64,000 nt of DNA from Brevibacillus sp. (GCA_017656235.1 JACDOF010000001.1:868001-932000); one strand, 5' to 3'. Shown: positions 38,085 through 47,715, counted from the stretch's first letter. Numbers and translations are program-made. Notes: generated from the sequence alone by a model not told the origin.

Positions 38085-38942
38085 TCATTGGATCGTGCTG
38101 ATCAGGTTGTCGATCAGTCTGGTGCGGCCAAATTTGACGGCTAGCGCAACAAGCACCTGATCACCCTTGTTCAACTCTGTCGCTTCTCGCATGGAGGGAT
38201 AGTGGACCACTTCCACATAATCGATGACAGCCAGCGGTTCCGCTTCAATCATCTGTTTCAGCTCTTTGCGGATAACTGCCGCCCGTCGCTCCCCGGCTGC
38301 GAGCAAATGTTTGGCCCGCTCCAGACTGCGGTAGAGTACGGTTGCCTGTTTTCGCTCCTCCGCCGACAGGTAGACATTTCGGGAACTCATCGCCAACCCG
38401 TCCGCTTCCCGTACGATTGGACACGGCACGATTGTTACCGGAATGGACAAATCTTGCACCATCCGCTGAATGACGGCAAGCTGCTGCGCATCTTTTTGTC
38501 CAAAGAAGGCAAAGTCGGGCTGAATGATATGAAACAGTTTGGCCACGACCGTCGCCACACCCTCAAAGTGTCCGGGGCGGGACCGTCCGCAAAGCGGCTC
38601 AGCCACCTGCGCAACCGACACGGTCGTCAAGATTTTTTGCGGGTACATCTCCTCCACCGTCGGCGCGAACAACAAATCGACACCGGCTGATTCAGCCAAT
38701 GCACGATCCCGTTCGAAATCGCGCGGATAGCGGGAGAAATCTTCCTGAGGCCCAAACTGAAGGGGATTAACAAAGATACTCATCACCACGATATCACTAC
38801 AGCGGCGTGCAGCTTCCACCAGACTGAGATGCCCGGCGTGCAGGTACCCCATCGTCGGTACAAAACCGATGCGCTTGTCCATCCTGCGGGCCTGGCCAAT
38901 CCGCTCGCGGATTTCCGCAATCGTTGCAACAACCTGGATCAT
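38085..38942 (-). CDS. panC: Pantothenate synthetase
   Basis: 285 residues. Joins pantoate and beta-alanine using ATP. The class signature GFVPTMGYLHAGHLSLVE (HxGH) is near residue 30; FGQKDAQQLAVIQRMV and MSSRNVYLS (KMSKS-like) follow. The start overlaps the panB stop by four bases (ATGA). Confidence 0.97.
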   Translation of the reverse strand: MIQVVATIAEIRERIGQARRMDKRIGFVPTMGYLHAGHLSLVEAARRCSDIVVMSIFVNPLQFGPQEDFSRYPRDFERDRALAESAGVDLLFAPTVEEMYPQKILTTVSVAQVAEPLCGRSRPGHFEGVATVVAKLFHIIQPDFAFFGQKDAQQLAVIQRMVQDLSIPVTIVPCPIVREADGLAMSSRNVYLSAEERKQATVLYRSLERAKHLLAAGERRAAVIRKELKQMIEAEPLAVIDYVEVVHYPSMREATELNKGDQVLVALAVKFGRTRLIDNLISTIQ

Positions 38943-39793
38943 GACTTGACTCCTTCTCCGTACAAGGCTTGAATCGTTTCCTCCGAAGCATGAAAGGAAT
39001 GTTCCTTCGCCGGGAATCGCCCTGTTCTTACATCGTCGATGTATGCGGAAACCGCCTGGCTGATCACGCTGCCGACATCGGCGTAGCGCTTGACAAACTT
39101 GGGTTTGATCGTCGAGGCGTAAGACAAAACATCATGAAAGACCAGCACTTGTCCGTCACAGCCGGCACCCGCGCCAATGCCGATCACGGGAACGGAGACG
39201 CTCTCGCTGATTTTGGCTGCAACCTCCTCCGGCACGCACTCCAGAACCAAAGAGAACACGCCTGCCTCCTCCAATTCCTTCGCCTCTTTCAGCAGTTTCG
39301 CCGCAGCCTGGGCGTCTTTCCCCTGTACCTTGTAGCCGCCAAGCTGGTACACGGATTGGGGGGTCAGACCGATGTGCCCCATGACGGGGATTCCGGCCTG
39401 CACGCAGCGTTTGACAACAGGCACGATCTCGGTTCCCCCTTCCATCTTGACCGCTTTGGCCAATCCTTCCTGCATCAGCCGTCCGGCGTTTTTCAAGGCT
39501 TCTTCCAGCGATCCGTGATAACTCAGAAACGGCATGTCGGCAACGACCAACGCCCGCTTGGCTGCCCGGGTTACCGCTTTGGTGTGGTGGAGCATTTCTT
39601 CCATCGTAACAGGAATGGTCGAATCGTAGCCAAGTACGACCATGCCAAGCGAGTCACCAACCAGAATCACGTCCACTCCGGCTTCGTCGACAAGTTTGGC
39701 CGACGGATAATCATACGCGGTAATCACGGCAATCGGCTGCCGGTCCTGCTTACATTTGCGCAGGTCGGCGGTGGAGACAGGTTTTTCCCTCAC
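38939..39793 (-). CDS. panB: Ketopantoate hydroxymethyltransferase
   Basis: 284 residues. Transfers a one-carbon unit from methylene-tetrahydrofolate to 2-oxoisovalerate. Conserved parts are VITAYDYPSAKLVDEAGVDV, VGDSLGMVVLGYDSTIPVT, and VPVIGIGAGAGCDGQVLVFHD. GTG start with AGGTG 8 bases upstream. First gene of panBCD; the birA terminator lies 68 bp upstream, so the unit has its own promoter in 39794-39860, not clearly visible. Confidence 0.97.
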   Translation of the reverse strand: MREKPVSTADLRKCKQDRQPIAVITAYDYPSAKLVDEAGVDVILVGDSLGMVVLGYDSTIPVTMEEMLHHTKAVTRAAKRALVVADMPFLSYHGSLEEALKNAGRLMQEGLAKAVKMEGGTEIVPVVKRCVQAGIPVMGHIGLTPQSVYQLGGYKVQGKDAQAAAKLLKEAKELEEAGVFSLVLECVPEEVAAKISESVSVPVIGIGAGAGCDGQVLVFHDVLSYASTIKPKFVKRYADVGSVISQAVSAYIDDVRTGRFPAKEHSFHASEETIQALYGEGVKS

Positions 39794-39860
39794 GTGTGTT
39801 CACCTCACCCGTGCTCTACAACCCGTAATCGCGGAGCAACCGTCCATCCTTTATACAGAA

Positions 39861-39888
39861 AAGACCTTCCCGCTACGGAGAAGGTCTT
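39861..39888 (-). terminator. birA terminator
   Basis: AAGACCTTC-N10-GAAGGTCTT, a perfect 9-bp stem followed leftward by TTTCTG. It separates the cca-birA run from panBCD. Confidence 0.75.
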
Positions 39889-40019
39889 CCATACCTACAC
39901 AAAAGATGCCGGTCCCCTTTCGGAATGACCCGATCATCCGGATTTCCTTCTGTCTCGGTCCTTACAGGCTCAGAGCAGATTGTTCATTTTTCAAAAAAAA
40001 TGCATAAAGGCAGGAGTGC

Positions 40020-40053
40020 TGTTCATCACTGATACAGCCTCATGAACATCAGT
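40020..40053. repeat. Two overlapping inverted repeats after birA
   Basis: TGTTCAT (40020-40026) pairs with ATGAACA (40042-40048), and ACTGAT (40028-40033) with ATCAGT (40048-40053). The pairings interlock, so RNA could form one of two hairpins. It lies 13 bases after the birA stop. Not a known biotin operator. Confidence 0.35.
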
Positions 40054-40065
40054 ATACCAGAGATT

Positions 40066-41049
40066 TTACCGGTTTGCACCCTGTTCTATATCAGCAGAGT
40101 ACACTTTGTGCCGTACGCCGTCACGATCCTCCACCACGAGAACACCATCGGGGTCAAGCCCGACAGCCCGCCCTTCAATGGTTGTGTGCTGCGTACGTAC
40201 GGTCAGCATTTTGCCCAAGGTCGTGGCGTACGCTTCCCATCTTGCCTTAATGGGGGCAAACCCGTGCTCCAGGTATTCCCGGTAGAGCTGTTCAAACTGC
40301 TTGCAAAACGTTTGGATCAGCATGGCCCGGTGGAACGGTTGGCCCGCTTCGATGCGAAGCGAGGTGGCAGTGGAACGAAGCTCGGGTGGATAATCCTGTG
40401 GCTGCTGATTTACGTTGATGCCGATGCCGATGACCAGATAGTTGATCCGATCCGACTCGGCATTTAGTTCGGTAAGAATCCCGCACACTTTTTTTTCGTT
40501 GATCAAAATGTCGTTCGGCCATTTGATCTGCGCTTCCAATCCAGTCTCGCTCTGCACAGCCCGGGCCATTGCCACTGCCGTCAACAAGGTCATTTGCGGA
40601 GCGCGCGTAAGTTCTATATGAGGACGCAGGATCAGACTCATCCAAATACCCGTCCCTTTTGGGGAATGCCAGACACGGCCAAGCCGTCCTCTTCCGCCAG
40701 TTTGCTGATCAGCGACGACCAGTGTTCCCTCCGGTGCCCCTTTTCCGGCTGCTTCATGCGCCAATTGCTGCGTGGTGACGACCGTATCGTATGCGTAAAC
40801 AGTATGTCCGATCGTTTCGGTTTCAAGACCGGCCGCAATCTCTTCAGCGGCTATCCGATCCGGAGCGGTCACCAGCCGGTAGCCCGACCGGCGTACAGCC
40901 TCGAACTCGTAACCCTCCTGCCGCAGTTCCTCGATATGTTTCCAGACAGCCGTTCGCGAACAATGGCATAGCTGACTGAGGTGTTCCCCAGAGATAAACT
41001 GGTCGGGATGCTCACGAAACGCTTTGAGAATTTCCTGCTTAATATTCAT
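40066..41049 (-). CDS. birA: Biotin-protein ligase/biotin operon repressor
   Basis: 327 residues. Residues 1-60 form a helix-turn-helix (FISGEHLSQLCHCSRTAVWKH), and the ligase follows with GGRGRLGRVWHSPKGTGIWMS (biotinyl-AMP loop) and IKWPNDILINEKKVCGIL. It attaches biotin to carboxylase proteins and represses biotin genes when charged. Its start lies inside the last codons of cca (11-base overlap), so the two are translated together. Confidence 0.96.
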   Translation of the reverse strand: MNIKQEILKAFREHPDQFISGEHLSQLCHCSRTAVWKHIEELRQEGYEFEAVRRSGYRLVTAPDRIAAEEIAAGLETETIGHTVYAYDTVVTTQQLAHEAAGKGAPEGTLVVADQQTGGRGRLGRVWHSPKGTGIWMSLILRPHIELTRAPQMTLLTAVAMARAVQSETGLEAQIKWPNDILINEKKVCGILTELNAESDRINYLVIGIGINVNQQPQDYPPELRSTATSLRIEAGQPFHRAMLIQTFCKQFEQLYREYLEHGFAPIKARWEAYATTLGKMLTVRTQHTTIEGRAVGLDPDGVLVVEDRDGVRHKVYSADIEQGANR

Positions 41050-42262
41050 GTCTTTCTAACTCCTTCATCGCGGCCTCCAGCAAATCCTCACGCCTGTTGG
41101 GCAGCCCGTGCAGCGCGGTCTGCTCCAACAAATAAGCGAGCAGATCTCCAATCCAACTTCCGGCCTGTCGCGAAAAGGCCTGCATCAGATCTTTTCCCGA
41201 CACCGCCAGATCTTTCGTTGACTTAACCGGCAGGGCTGCATACGTATCAATCAGGCACTGTGAGACGCTGCGGTCCCTGTTCTTCCACCAAACAGCCTGC
41301 AGCAGCATATCAAGTCCCATGCAGGTATCCCACCCATGCGTCAAAAGCAGCGGTGCCCAGTCGATTGGCTGCGGACGGTCCCACTGCGGCTGCAGTGAAA
41401 GAAGAAGTTGTGCATAGCGGTGAATCGCCTCCCGTTCCCGCTTCGACATACGCAGCAGGGCGGTGAATTCACGCACCTGTTCCTCGTTTCTTGAGGCGGC
41501 ATAACAGAGGAGGCTCCACTTGAGCAGAGAAGAGCCAAGTTGGGGCAGCCGCCACGCTTCACTCGACGCCCGGGCAAATGTTTCCTCAAGCAGCGGATAA
41601 GCCGAAAGGAGTCTCGTATGCTCCAACACGGCAAATCCCACCTGCGGGTGATCGCTGTCGATCAACTTGTGCAGTTCTCCGCGAATCCGTTCCACAGCGA
41701 TGTGTTTCAGCAGAGGGGCGGTCTCTTGAATCGCCTGTTTGGTCCTGGTCTCGATGGAGAACTGAAGCTGAGCGGCAAAACGGGCGCCTCGCAAGGGACG
41801 CAGCGCGTCTTCACGGAATCGCGACTGCGCTTCTCCCACTGCCCGAATTAGACGATCGTTTAAATCTTTTTGTCCATAAAACGGATCGACCAGTCTTCCC
41901 TCGCGACTGAGCGCCATGGCGTTGATCGTAAAATCTCTTCGCGCCAAATCGGACTCCAGATCAGAGACAAACTTCACCTCAGTGGGGCGGCGATACGATT
42001 CGTACTCCGCTTCCAGCCGGTAGGTCGTCACTTCAAACAGGTAAGGCCCCTGTTTCACTGAGACCGTACCATGCTTGACTCCGGTCGGAACGTGTTCGGG
42101 AAACAGTGTCATTACTTCCTCCGGCCGTGCATTGGTACAGATGTCAATATCATGAACCGGCCTCCCCAACAGCCAGTCGCGAACGCAGCCCCCGACGAAA
42201 TAGGCTTCGAACCCGGCGTTCTCCAGCCGTTCCAAAACAAGCGTGGCATGCTCTTTCAGCAT
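41039..42262 (-). CDS. cca: CCA-adding tRNA nucleotidyltransferase
   Basis: 407 residues. The nucleotidyltransferase head has YFVGGCVRDWLLGRPVHDIDICTNA (GG and DxD motifs), and RRDFTINAMALSREGRLVDPFYGQ follows, with the RLLR-type segment AVGEAQSRFREDALRPLRGAR. It completes tRNA 3' ends. Same place as in B. subtilis, between bshA and birA. The C-terminal ~200 residues are the less conserved helical neck and tail. Confidence 0.95.
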   Translation of the reverse strand: MLKEHATLVLERLENAGFEAYFVGGCVRDWLLGRPVHDIDICTNARPEEVMTLFPEHVPTGVKHGTVSVKQGPYLFEVTTYRLEAEYESYRRPTEVKFVSDLESDLARRDFTINAMALSREGRLVDPFYGQKDLNDRLIRAVGEAQSRFREDALRPLRGARFAAQLQFSIETRTKQAIQETAPLLKHIAVERIRGELHKLIDSDHPQVGFAVLEHTRLLSAYPLLEETFARASSEAWRLPQLGSSLLKWSLLCYAASRNEEQVREFTALLRMSKREREAIHRYAQLLLSLQPQWDRPQPIDWAPLLLTHGWDTCMGLDMLLQAVWWKNRDRSVSQCLIDTYAALPVKSTKDLAVSGKDLMQAFSRQAGSWIGDLLAYLLEQTALHGLPNRREDLLEAAMKELERHEY

Positions 42263-42310
42263 CTGTCCCGCCCCCCTTGTCTGTCCAAGCTCCGCCGCTT
42301 CCCGCAGCGC

Positions 42311-43468
42311 CTAGACGTTGGCGGGAAAGTGTCCCGCACTGTTCTTACGGTTCCGGTCCAGCAGCCGCCTATACAACGTTTCGTACTGACTGGTGATCGT
42401 CTCGTGGCAAAATGTGTGATAGGAACGTTCCACGGCTGCCAGGGAAAAACGACGATACCGTTCCTCATCATGCAGTAAACGGAGGGTATTGGCCGCCATC
42501 TGTTCCACGTCCCCTACTTCACTCAGGTAGCCGCACTCTCCATCCCGAACCACCTCGGGAAGTCCGCCTGTTCTTGTGGCAATGACCGGCACCCCGCAGG
42601 CCATCGCCTCCAGGGCGACCAGACCAAAACTCTCTTTCTCCGATGGGAGCAGCATCACATCAGCCATGGAAATCACTTCGGCTACATCATCCTGTTTGCC
42701 CAGAAAGCTGACATCCTCATTCAAGCCGCGGTCACACACCATTCGGCGGATATTGGCAAGTTCCGGTCCTTCCCCAATGAACACCAGTTTGGAGGGTATC
42801 TGCTGGCGTACCCGGGCAAACACTTCTACAACATCGTGAACCCGCTTGACCGGTCGGAAATTGGAGATGTGCATCAGCACCTTTTCATGTTCCGACGCAA
42901 AACGCTTCCTGATCTCGCTTGCGTCCCGCCGGTAGTAGCGCCTTTTATCCACGAAGTTGTATACCAGTTCAATCTTCTTGGTTACATGCAGCAGCTCTTT
43001 GGTTTCCCGGATCAGATCACCGGATACGGCCGTTACCAGGTCGCTTTGCTCGATCCCGAACCGAATCATTTCGCTTAAGCTGGAGTCGTAACCGAGAACG
43101 GTGATGTCTGTTCCGTGTAAGGTTGTCACCACTTTTAGCTGATCCCCCACCATTTGTTTGGCCAAATAGGCGCACAGGGCATGGGGAACCGCGTAATGGA
43201 CGTGCAAGATGTCCAGCTGTTCGTCCCGCGCCACTTGTGCCATCCGGTTGGCCAGGGTCAGGTCGTAGGGCGGATACTTAAACACATCGTACTGATTCAC
43301 TTCCACCTCGTGGTAAAACAGATTGGGGTGAAAGGTACCCAGGCGAAACGGCATGCTGGAAGTGATGAAATGCACCCGATGCCCCCGCTCGGCCAACAGC
43401 TTGCCTAACTCGGTGGCCACCACGCCGGAGCCGCCCAACGAGGGATAGCAGGTGATACCGATATTCAT
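42311..43468 (-). CDS. bshA: N-acetyl-alpha-D-glucosaminyl L-malate synthase
   Basis: 385 residues, GT4 glycosyltransferase and first enzyme of bacillithiol synthesis. The start MNIGITCYPSLGGSGVVATE and later VHYAVPHALCAYLAK, LMHISNFRPVKRV and LLPSEKESFGLVALEAMACGVPV match BshA closely. It transfers GlcNAc from UDP-GlcNAc to L-malate. bshB1 lies just upstream (30 bp) on the same strand. Confidence 0.96.
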   Translation of the reverse strand: MNIGITCYPSLGGSGVVATELGKLLAERGHRVHFITSSMPFRLGTFHPNLFYHEVEVNQYDVFKYPPYDLTLANRMAQVARDEQLDILHVHYAVPHALCAYLAKQMVGDQLKVVTTLHGTDITVLGYDSSLSEMIRFGIEQSDLVTAVSGDLIRETKELLHVTKKIELVYNFVDKRRYYRRDASEIRKRFASEHEKVLMHISNFRPVKRVHDVVEVFARVRQQIPSKLVFIGEGPELANIRRMVCDRGLNEDVSFLGKQDDVAEVISMADVMLLPSEKESFGLVALEAMACGVPVIATRTGGLPEVVRDGECGYLSEVGDVEQMAANTLRLLHDEERYRRFSLAAVERSYHTFCHETITSQYETLYRRLLDRNRKNSAGHFPANV

Positions 43469-43498
43469 TGGGTACGCCTCTCCTTTCTTTTCACGCCG

Positions 43499-44227
43499 TT
43501 ACAGAAGCGAGGGCAAGCTGAGCGGAACGGCGCTGACGAAACCTTCGGCATGGGCAACGCCGACCTGCTGTCCAAACAGTTGTTCGCGAGCTGCCACATT
43601 TTCCAGGTACCCATTGTTCAGCGGTGTGCTGACACTGCCCTCTTCCCGTTCAAACTGACTTTTGTAGCAGCGAAGCACTTCCATCTTTTCTATGTATACG
43701 TCGCTTATGTCAACAACAAAGGTTGGGGCTGCTGTACTGTTGATAAAGTAATAGTACAGCCGGGCGGGACGGTGAGCGGGCAGGAGCGCTTCCGTACGGT
43801 ATCTGCCAATTCCGGCGGTAAAGACCGCTTCTTTGACCAGACGGGAGACCGACTCGTGATCAGGGTGGCGGTCCTGCCAGTAGGGGGCCAGTACAATCTG
43901 CGGCCGTGTCTTGCGAATCAGCTCCACGATCATGTCATGCGCCTGCTTGTGCACGAACTGCAGGCCGCGATCCGGCAGGCCAAGGTTGAACCTGGCCTTA
44001 AGCCCAAGCAGGCGGGAAGCTGCTGCTGCCTCCTCCTGCCGCCGCTCAACCGTTCCGTTGGAAGAAAGCTCGGCGCAGGTCAGATCGGCAATTCCCACTC
44101 GTCTCCCCTGCCGGGAAGCCAGAATGAGTGTGCCCGCCGCACCAATCTCCACATCGTCGGGATGGGCGCCAAAGGCCAGAATGTCCAGTGAACCTACTTC
44201 TCCTGCCCGCGCACCACGTTGCGCCAT
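43499..44227 (-). CDS. bshB1: Bacillithiol biosynthesis deacetylase BshB1
   Basis: 242 residues, LmbE/PIG-L fold. Zinc motif [16 protein letters not shown] near residue 20 (AHPDD) and [12 protein letters not shown] supply the ligands and catalytic Asp. It deacetylates GlcNAc-malate, the second step of bacillithiol synthesis. The only ATG (44227) lies inside mgsA, giving a 34-base overlap and ~15 extra N-terminal residues; GGGGAG is 5 bases upstream. No usual start codon exists closer to the conserved sequence, apart from a CTG near 44191. Confidence 0.94.
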   Translation of the reverse strand: MAQRGARAGEVGSLDILAFGAHPDDVEIGAAGTLILASRQGRRVGIADLTCAELSSNGTVERRQEEAAAASRLLGLKARFNLGLPDRGLQFVHKQAHDMIVELIRKTRPQIVLAPYWQDRHPDHESVSRLVKEAVFTAGIGRYRTEALLPAHRPARLYYYFINSTAAPTFVVDISDVYIEKMEVLRCYKSQFEREEGSVSTPLNNGYLENVAAREQLFGQQVGVAHAEGFVSAVPLSLPSLL

Positions 44228-44601
44228 GCCAACTCCCCTCTTTCCAGCGCTTTTAGCAGGATTTCCGCTGTGCCCATGTTGGTGGCAAACGGAATACGAT
44301 GGACGTCACACAGCCGAAGCAGGGCGATGATATCTGGTTCATGGGGCTGGGCAGTAAGCGGGTCCCGGAGAAAGATGATCAGATCCATCTCATTGCGGGC
44401 GATCATGGCGCCGATCTGCTGGTCGCCACCAAGCGGACCGGACAAGAAACGGGTAATCGAAAGAGACGTGTTTTCCATGATTTTCGTTCCTGTCGTACCG
44501 GTGGCGTACAGTTCGTGTTCCTTTAATATGGATTCATAGGCGGTCGCCAGTTGGACCATTTCCTCCTTTTTCCTGTCGTGGGCAATCAGCGCGATCCTCA
44601 T
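44194..44601 (-). CDS. mgsA: Methylglyoxal synthase
   Basis: 135 residues. Converts dihydroxyacetone phosphate to methylglyoxal. Key parts are [51 protein letters not shown] and [14 protein letters not shown], with the catalytic Asp in GGDQ and RDPL. Its 3' end overlaps bshB1; dapB ends 22 bp upstream of its start. Methylglyoxal is detoxified with bacillithiol in bacilli, so the neighbourhood makes sense. Confidence 0.97.
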   Translation of the reverse strand: MRIALIAHDRKKEEMVQLATAYESILKEHELYATGTTGTKIMENTSLSITRFLSGPLGGDQQIGAMIARNEMDLIIFLRDPLTAQPHEPDIIALLRLCDVHRIPFATNMGTAEILLKALERGELAWRNVVRGQEK

Positions 44602-44623
44602 CCGTTTCTCCCCCTTGTCTCTG

Positions 44624-45439
44624 TCAATCCAACAAGTGTTCCAAACCGTACACCAGGGTATCCAGGTTCATCACGGCTTTGATCGCCATGCTGACACCAG
44701 GCATAAAGGACTCCCGACTGATGGAATCGTGGCGAATCGAAAGCGTCTGTCCGGTTGCGCCAAACAATACCTCTTGATGAGCCACCAGTCCCGGCAGGCG
44801 TACGCTGTGAATGCGGAAGCCATCAAACGCAGCACCGCGAGCCCCTGTGAGGCTTTCTGTTTCCTCCGGATGTCCCTGTACAAACGAGCGGCGTGCCTCC
44901 GCAATCAACTCCGCGGTTTTTATGGCTGTTCCGCTTGGTGCGTCCAGTTTCCGGTCATGGTGCAGCTCGATGATTTCCACATGCGGCATGTACTTGGCCG
45001 CTATTGCGGCAAACTTCATGCAGAGAATGGCGCCAATCGCAAAATTTGGCGCGATGATTGCGCCCAGTTGTTTTTCTCGGCACCGCTCACGCAGCGTATC
45101 CATCTGCTCGGGGGTAAATCCGGTTGTTCCCACAACCGGCCTCACCCCACGTTCAATTGCCACTTCCATATGGCGGTATCCCGTGTGTGGGGTAGTAAAG
45201 TCGACCAACACATCCGGCCGTTCTGTATCGAGTGCCTCTTCCAACGAGTTAAAAAACGGTACACCAATCGGTTTTCCGCTGATCACCTCGCCCACGTCGA
45301 CACCGCTCAGCCTGGAGTCAATCCCGGCTACAAAGGCGAGTGAATCGTCTTGCAACAACATCTTTACCACTTCTTGGCCCATGCGGCCTTTTGCCCCGGC
45401 GACGGCCACCCTGATTGTCTGCTGTGTTTGTGTCGTCAT
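44624..45439 (-). CDS. dapB: 4-hydroxy-tetrahydrodipicolinate reductase
   Basis: 271 residues. NAD(P)H-binding [18 protein letters not shown] and the active-site motif [15 protein letters not shown] are present. It makes tetrahydrodipicolinate for lysine and, in spore-formers, dipicolinate. It starts 8 bp after the ypjD stop. B. subtilis has the same order ypjD-dapB-mgsA-bshB1-bshA. Confidence 0.97.
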   Translation of the reverse strand: MTTQTQQTIRVAVAGAKGRMGQEVVKMLLQDDSLAFVAGIDSRLSGVDVGEVISGKPIGVPFFNSLEEALDTERPDVLVDFTTPHTGYRHMEVAIERGVRPVVGTTGFTPEQMDTLRERCREKQLGAIIAPNFAIGAILCMKFAAIAAKYMPHVEIIELHHDRKLDAPSGTAIKTAELIAEARRSFVQGHPEETESLTGARGAAFDGFRIHSVRLPGLVAHQEVLFGATGQTLSIRHDSISRESFMPGVSMAIKAVMNLDTLVYGLEHLLD

Positions 45440-45447
45440 CTCTTGAT

Positions 45448-45780
45448 CTACTCCTCTATCCTTGTCCAGCGATCCTTGTCGCGCGTTTGAAACTTGTGCA
45501 TGATCCGGTCAAATGCCTGCTGCAAGTCGATACCCAAAGAGTTGGCAAAGCAGAGCACGATGAAAAACACATCACCCAACTCTTCTTCCACTGTCTTCTC
45601 CTGCTCATTCTGCTTTTTCGGTTTTTCGCCGTAGTAATGGTTGATTTCACGGGCCAGTTCTCCCACTTCTTCGGTCATCCGTGCCATCATCGCCAACGGC
45701 GAAAAATATCCTTCCTTAAACTGCCGTATGTACTGGTCCACTTCCTGCTGGATCTCGTGCAGCGTCTTCTCCTTGCTCAC
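45448..45780 (-). CDS. ypjD: MazG-type nucleotide pyrophosphohydrolase
   Basis: 110 residues. A short all-alpha MazG fold with the metal motif EEVGELAREINHYY and EEELGDVFFIVLCFANSLGID (E-x-x-E and D ligands). Such enzymes hydrolyse NTPs or modified dNTPs. Homologue of B. subtilis YpjD by sequence and position. Leads the run to bshA and beyond. Confidence 0.93.
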   Translation of the reverse strand: MSKEKTLHEIQQEVDQYIRQFKEGYFSPLAMMARMTEEVGELAREINHYYGEKPKKQNEQEKTVEEELGDVFFIVLCFANSLGIDLQQAFDRIMHKFQTRDKDRWTRIEE

Positions 45781-45860
45781 AGTGCCGTCTCCCCCCAGCG
45801 CAGTGCAACTGTTTCACATTCTAATATCATCGTACCGCAAGGCGGCCGATTTGCCAAATC

Positions 45861-45884
45861 GTGATGCACTGAAAAGTGTATCAC
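45861..45884. promoter_or_regulatory. Inverted repeat between divergent ypjD and the YitT-type gene
   Basis: GTGATGCACT-GAAA-AGTGTATCAC, ten-base arms with one mismatch and a 4-base spacer, in a 199-bp divergent gap. No T tract on either side. It could be an operator for either unit; the regulator is unknown. Confidence 0.4.
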
Positions 45885-45979
45885 AAAATGGACAAGCGGG
45901 AAAACCTCCATTATAATTGCACTGGTATTGTCCATGTAACTTCTACCAATGTTGTGACGGGTAAGGAGAGCGAACGCGA

Positions 45980-46843
45980 ATGAAAATGCGTCTCAAAAGT
46001 ATAGCGGCGATCATCGTTGGCACAGCGATCATGGGATTCGGCATCAATACCTTCAACATCCCCAACAACCTGGCAGAAGGCGGAATTACCGGGATCAGCA
46101 TTATCATCAAGCTGCTTCTGCCGCAGGTGGATCAGGGGATCGTCTACTTTGCGCTGAACGTTCCGCTGTTTTTCATTGGATGGAAGGTTCTGAGCAGAGC
46201 AGCCTTTCTCTATACCATTATTGGCACATTCTCATTGTCGGCTTTTCTCTCCCTGTTTGACTGGCTGCTTGATCCGTCTCCACTGGAAGACACGCTCCTG
46301 GCTTCCCTCTATGCAGGCGTCACCCTTGGTATTGGCCTTGGCATTATCTTCCGTTTTGGCGGTACCACCGGCGGCGTCGACATCATTGCACGTTTGCTGA
46401 ACAAGACAGCTGGTATCAGTATGGGACGCACCCTGTTTTTTGGCGACATGCTGGTTATCGGCGCCTCGCTGATCTATTTAAGCCTGGAAAGTGCAATGTA
46501 TACGCTGGTAGCCGTCTTTATTGCCGCCCGGGTCATCGATTTCGTGCAGGAAGGGGCATACGCCGGTAAAGCGTTGACGATCATTTCCGATAAAACGTCG
46601 GACATCGCCAACCAGATCCTTGAATTGGGGCGAGGCGTGACAATGCTGTCCGGCAAAGGGGCCTTTTCCGGGAGCAAGAAAGAGGTACTCTACTGTGTGG
46701 TTAGCCGGAACGAGGTCATGCGGATGAAAACCATCGTGCAGGAGATCGACCCTCATGCCTTCGTGGTGGTAAACGATGTCCATGAGGTATTGGGAGAAGG
46801 GTTTACGTTTGATGAAAACAGACAGCCGCTTAGAGAAGAGTAA
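45980..46843 (+). CDS. ypjC: YitT-family membrane protein (YpjC-like)
   Basis: 287 residues. Four to five membrane helices in the first ~190 residues (IVGTAIMGFGINTFNIPNNL; VTLGIGLGIIFRFGGTTGGV), then a cytosolic DUF2179 domain (LTIISDKTSDIANQIL; GVTMLSGKGAFSGSKKEVLYC). Function unknown. It is the only plus-strand gene in this block, in the ypjC place of B. subtilis. AAGGAG is ~12 bases from the ATG. Confidence 0.93.
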   Translation: MKMRLKSIAAIIVGTAIMGFGINTFNIPNNLAEGGITGISIIIKLLLPQVDQGIVYFALNVPLFFIGWKVLSRAAFLYTIIGTFSLSAFLSLFDWLLDPSPLEDTLLASLYAGVTLGIGLGIIFRFGGTTGGVDIIARLLNKTAGISMGRTLFFGDMLVIGASLIYLSLESAMYTLVAVFIAARVIDFVQEGAYAGKALTIISDKTSDIANQILELGRGVTMLSGKGAFSGSKKEVLYCVVSRNEVMRMKTIVQEIDPHAFVVVNDVHEVLGEGFTFDENRQPLREE

Positions 46844-46854
46844 GGAGAACAAAA

Positions 46855-46893
46855 CATCCCGCACCGATCGACGACATCCGATGGTGCGGGATG
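46855..46893. terminator. Bidirectional terminator between ypjC and ypjB
   Basis: CATCCCGCACC pairs with GGTGCGGGATG (11 bp, 17-base loop), flanked by CTTTGTTT on the right and AACAAAA on the left, so it can work on both strands between convergent genes. Confidence 0.9.
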
Positions 46894-46905
46894 CTTTGTT
46901 TCCCA

Positions 46906-47715
46906 TTACGCATGCTGTTCCGCCCTGTATTTCTTCCATCCAACATAGGTAAGAGTCAGTACGACAGCGGCCGTTACGCTAAATATCAGCATGTACGGCG
47001 AAGCCGGTACATACGGTCCACCCATCGCAGTCCGTTCCTCTCCTCCAAACGCCGCCTGCATGGCGGCGCTCAACTGGCGCAGTCCGTCGCGAATCACCTG
47101 CCAGTCGGGGGCAGTATGGCGCAATGCTCGGATTACGCTGTCATAGGCGGAGTCGATGGTGTTCATCTGCTGATCCTTCACGTGAATGCCCATCCCCGGC
47201 CGAATGACCAGGTACAAATAGTAGTTTTCGTCAAACTGGGCCCGAAACTGGTTCAAATCCTGTTGAACAGCAGCTTCCATCAAATGATGCAGTTGATTCA
47301 TGTAGGAAGACTGGTATTGTTTCCAAAGCGGCTGATGGAGGTGATGCAGGGCATCGATAGCGATACGCACCTGCGTCGCGTGCCACAGCAGTCTTTCTTC
47401 ATTGACACGGGGAGAAGCAAACATCTGCTTTGCCGCCAGAATGGATTGGGTCACTGCATTTAAACTTTCGATGCGAATGGTCACGGGGAGGGTTATATTG
47501 GGAAAGAGTTCGGCAATTTTGTCGATCTGCTGTCGGGATCGTTCGACATCACCCTGCTTGGTTGATTGGTAAAAATCTTCCGCCAACTTATCCAGTTGCT
47601 GCATATGCTGATGTTCCGGCTCCGTTTCCAATTGACCCATCAACAGGCGGATCGGCCATGCCAACAACACACCCAGGATAAGCAGAAGCAAAAGCAGCCT
47701 GGTACTCTTCTTCAA
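46906..47715 (-). CDS. ypjB: Sporulation protein YpjB
   Basis: 269 residues. N-terminal signal/anchor LLLLLLILGVLLAWPI, a helical outer domain (EHQHMQQLDKLAEDFYQS; DVERSRQQIDKIAELFPNI), and a C-terminal helix LIFSVTAAVVLTLTYVGWKKY. The B. subtilis homologue is linked to sporulation; its molecular role is unknown. ypjA lies 51 bp upstream on the same strand. Confidence 0.9.
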   Translation of the reverse strand: MKKSTRLLLLLLILGVLLAWPIRLLMGQLETEPEHQHMQQLDKLAEDFYQSTKQGDVERSRQQIDKIAELFPNITLPVTIRIESLNAVTQSILAAKQMFASPRVNEERLLWHATQVRIAIDALHHLHQPLWKQYQSSYMNQLHHLMEAAVQQDLNQFRAQFDENYYLYLVIRPGMGIHVKDQQMNTIDSAYDSVIRALRHTAPDWQVIRDGLRQLSAAMQAAFGGEERTAMGGPYVPASPYMLIFSVTAAVVLTLTYVGWKKYRAEQHA

